NCBI GenBank assembly: GCA_021821085.1
Contig: JAKACV010000021.1
Span: 1-44,797 of the forward strand
Reading direction: 5' to 3'
Length of the DNA: 44,797 nt
From: Bacillota bacterium
GTDB lineage: Bacteria > Bacillota > Bacilli > Alicyclobacillales > SLC66
Position 1 is the stretch's first letter. Every line of letters starts with the position of its first letter. Made by a program: the position numbers and the translations under genes. The notes under the pieces are model-generated. The model did no database searches. It saw only the letters and a list, made by a program, of their open reading frames with translations, and was not told where the DNA came from. Shown one piece after another: positions 43,322-44,797 of this stretch.

Positions 43322-43352
43322 TCCATTTCCCCCCTTGCATCCTTTGAAGTTT

Positions 43353-43367
43353 TGATTATCATTCTCA
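43353..43367 (-). promoter_or_regulatory. Fur-box-like site upstream of the aldo/keto reductase
   Basis: On the minus strand TGAGAATGATAATCA matches the Bacillus 7-1-7 Fur/PerR-type box TGATAATNATTATCA at 12 of 14 defined positions. It sits between a possible -10 box (TAGAAT, about 10 bases upstream) and the gene start, where repressor binding would block transcription. Confidence 0.55.
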
Positions 43368-43492
43368 TACTACATTATTCTACACGATAAACCATTCATT
43401 TTGCAATTTTACACCGAACCATTTTACGCAATTTTCACACGACTATCACGTTCTATCTCCATCCCATTTTCGCACCTTACATTCCTCCAAGG

Positions 43493-43522
43493 TTGCAATG
43501 CGAAACCTCTTTTTGTTATGCT
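43493..43522 (+). promoter_or_regulatory. Possible promoter of tRNA-Sec
   Basis: TTGCAA, an 18-base spacer and TATGCT, about 65 bases upstream of the tRNA. A weak match on its own; position and orientation fit. Confidence 0.4.
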
Positions 43523-43587
43523 ACATTAAGCTTACACATACACCCTAAACAATACTGGAATGTTCAGTAAATCACAGACCTCCTCAT

Positions 43588-43684
43588 GGGAGCGGATGGG
43601 GTACTGGTGTCCTTCCCGGTCTTCAAAACCGAGTGTCCGGCATGGTGTGTCGGAGGTGGGTTCGATTCCCACACGCTCCCGCCA
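43588..43684 (+). tRNA. selC: tRNA-Sec (selenocysteine, anticodon TCA)
   Basis: A 97-base tRNA. The acceptor GGGAGCG pairs with CGCTCCC and is followed by the discriminator G and an encoded CCA. The anticodon loop is CTTCAAA with anticodon TCA (reads UGA). A long variable arm, TCCGGCA pairing with TGTCGGA, and the T arm GTGGG-TTCGATT-CCCAC complete the selenocysteine tRNA plan. The eighth acceptor pair is a G-A mismatch by my fold. With selA in the same window this supports a working selenocysteine pathway. Confidence 0.95.
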
Positions 43685-43689
43685 AGGGT

Positions 43690-44141
43690 TTTTGCGACTA
43701 CCCAGTCGCTATTAGAAGTTCGGTGTAACATATTGTGTAACATGTGTTGCACCGAATCAACCTTATTTTCCGCGTAAGGCTAGGTGCTGGGTTGCGTCGT
43801 CTCAATTACTTCGCAGAAATTTGTTACAAAGAAAAGTACGAGGAGCTTTTGACCGCCGAATAATTTTTCCCCAAATAAACACATACGCGACACGTAATGA
43901 TATGGTCATTGGAGCTATTTGCGTTGTCCGGGAAGCCTTGTCAGACAAGGGCTCGGAGTGAAGGGGAAAATAACTTTCCCCCAAAATAATACGAGAAATC
44001 AAGGGAAAAAGGGCCGAGATCGAGTGGTGAGGGAGAAATCCACCCCAACTGCGTGGGATGGAAGAGAAAAGCAAACAGGTCAACGGTTCTCTGGTAAAAT
44101 AGGTGTTGTCCAACAACAATTTTACGAGGAGGTTGACCTGT
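43690..44141. other. Spacer between tRNA-Sec and the insertion sequence
   Basis: No credible gene is seen. It holds an imperfect hairpin at 43719-43756 (TTCGGTGTAACA with TGTTGCACCGAA), an imperfect inverted repeat near 43932-43953 (AGCCTTGTC with GACAAGGGCT), and at 44076-44140 a large hairpin before the transposase. The left end of the insertion sequence is probably between 43,900 and 44,080, but its terminal repeat cannot be set without the right end. Confidence 0.45.
44076..44140 (+). promoter_or_regulatory. Long hairpin around the transposase ribosome binding site
   Basis: CAGGTCAAC (44076-44084) pairs with GTTGACCTG (44132-44140), and GTAAAAT (44094-44100) pairs with ATTTTAC (44119-44125), nested. 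The ribosome binding site GAGGAGG (44126-44132) lies in the internal loop between the two stems, immediately before the transposase ATG. It may limit transposase translation from read-through transcripts. Confidence 0.6.
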
Positions 44142-44797
44142 ATGGCCATTTTATCACAACTGAAACTGTTTGACTGGCATGACATGCAACCGCTTGGCGA
44201 TTTGGAGCGCCTGCGCCTGGTGCTCGAGTATATGCCGGACGAAGAACTGATGAGGGTGCTCCATCGCCTCCGCGCCAAGGGTCGCAACGACTACCCGGTG
44301 CGCGCGATGTGGAACTCCGTGCTGGCAGGCATTGTCTTTCAACATGACAATGTTGAAAAGCTTCGCCGGGAACTCATGCGCAATGGTCAACTGCGCGAGA
44401 TGTGCGGATTTGATGGATTCGTACCACCGCCGTGGGCCTACACGCGATTTCTGCTAAACTTGTTCAAGCAGGCACCGCTGATTGAGGCGATATTCGACAA
44501 ACTGGTGCAGCAACTGCGAGAAGCGCTGCCGGGTTTTGGCGAACATCTCGCGATGGACAGCAAGGCGATCGCGTCGTTTGCCAAACACAAAAACAAGAAC
44601 GATACAGAGGACGGACGACGCGACATGGATGCCGATTATGGAAGAAAAGAGTACCGCGGCGTACATAAAGACGGCAGGGCATGGGAGAAAATCGTCCAAT
44701 GGTTCGGCTATAAGCTGCATCTGATCGTCGACGCGACGGTTGAACTGCCGATTCTCTTTACGGTGACGAAGGCGTCGGAACCCGATATCAACGAAGC
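44142..44797 (+). CDS. Insertion-sequence transposase (IS5/IS1182-like DDE), partial
   Basis: The frame opens at ATG 44142, with GAGGAGG ten bases upstream, and is still open at the window edge (about 218 codons seen). YPVRAMWNSVLAGIVFQH matches the N-terminal DUF772-type region of IS5/IS1182-like transposases, and HLAMDSKAIASFAKHK carries the first catalytic Asp of the DDE fold. GYKLHLIVDATVELPILFTVTKASEPDINEA is the usual second block with the next Asp. It would cut and join the ends of its own element. The remaining catalytic residues lie beyond the window. Confidence 0.88.
   Translation, partial: MAILSQLKLFDWHDMQPLGDLERLRLVLEYMPDEELMRVLHRLRAKGRNDYPVRAMWNSVLAGIVFQHDNVEKLRRELMRNGQLREMCGFDGFVPPPWAYTRFLLNLFKQAPLIEAIFDKLVQQLREALPGFGEHLAMDSKAIASFAKHKNKNDTEDGRRDMDADYGRKEYRGVHKDGRAWEKIVQWFGYKLHLIVDATVELPILFTVTKASEPDINE

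Larger units (their letters stand above)
44050..44797. mobile_element. Insertion sequence, left part only
   Basis: Defined by the DDE transposase gene and the unusual leader in front of it. The left edge shown is approximate, because no terminal inverted repeat could be fixed without the other end. Confidence 0.6.

Noticed and set aside
43802-44287. 161-codon minus-strand frame over the IS left end
   Set aside because: Antisense to the transposase start, serine- and arginine-rich, no motif; a shadow frame.

Overview
The window looks like the chromosome of a spore-forming, low-to-moderate GC Bacillota, most likely a member of the Alicyclobacillaceae or a close relative. This is an inference from gene content: a T-box on hisS-aspS, a TPP riboswitch on a YkoE-type thiamine ECF transporter, HemZ, a YheC/YheD spore-coat ATP-grasp protein, a DUF2515 (YppC-like) protein and a NiaP-like niacin transporter. 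The species cannot be fixed from the sequence alone.

Layout. (1) Positions 1 to about 9,797 are an accessory block: a decayed prophage or integrative element. It holds the C-terminal part of a phage-type helicase, a HAD-like hydrolase, a terminase-small-subunit-like protein, a topoisomerase IB C-terminal fragment, a two-gene restriction-modification module (a nuclease-methylase fusion plus an HsdS-like specificity subunit, with no HsdR), and a tyrosine integrase. The integrase abuts the 3' end of tRNA-Ala and is flanked by outward-facing pairs of an 8-bp repeat that look like integrase arm sites. (2) 9,798-17,300, minus strand: tRNA-Ala, tRNA-Ile, a small zinc-ribbon protein, then (in reverse order of transcription) cysteine desulfurase, rarA, threonine aldolase, aspS and hisS, read from a T-box leader whose specifier GACAC contains both an Asp and a His codon. 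(3) 17,280-28,646: hemZ-selA, divergent hemL, thioredoxin, a NifU-like protein, an ABC-2 export cluster with a large membrane protein, a YheC/YheD protein and queF. (4) 29,200-38,960: RsmF-type methyltransferase, a small protein with an Sm-like tail, a LysR regulator divergent from leuCD, DUF2515, an alpha/beta hydrolase, two unknown proteins and the NiaP-like transporter. (5) 39,056-43,321: a single-chain ECF ATPase-ATPase-EcfT fusion with its S component YkoE under a TPP riboswitch, then an aldo/keto reductase behind a Fur-box-like site. (6) 43,588-43,684: tRNA-Sec (selC). (7) From 44,142 the window runs into an insertion-sequence transposase.

How the parts fit. selA and selC lie 23 kb apart in one window, so the organism probably makes selenoproteins, although no selB or obvious selenoprotein gene is visible here. 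The RNA-controlled genes (T-box, TPP riboswitch, and a possible SD-sequestering leader on the NiaP-like gene) link tRNA charging and vitamin uptake to nutrient supply. The points most worth following up are the restriction-modification module without a motor subunit, the dual-codon T-box, the one-chain ECF transporter, the structured leader of the NiaP-like gene and the Sm-like protein.
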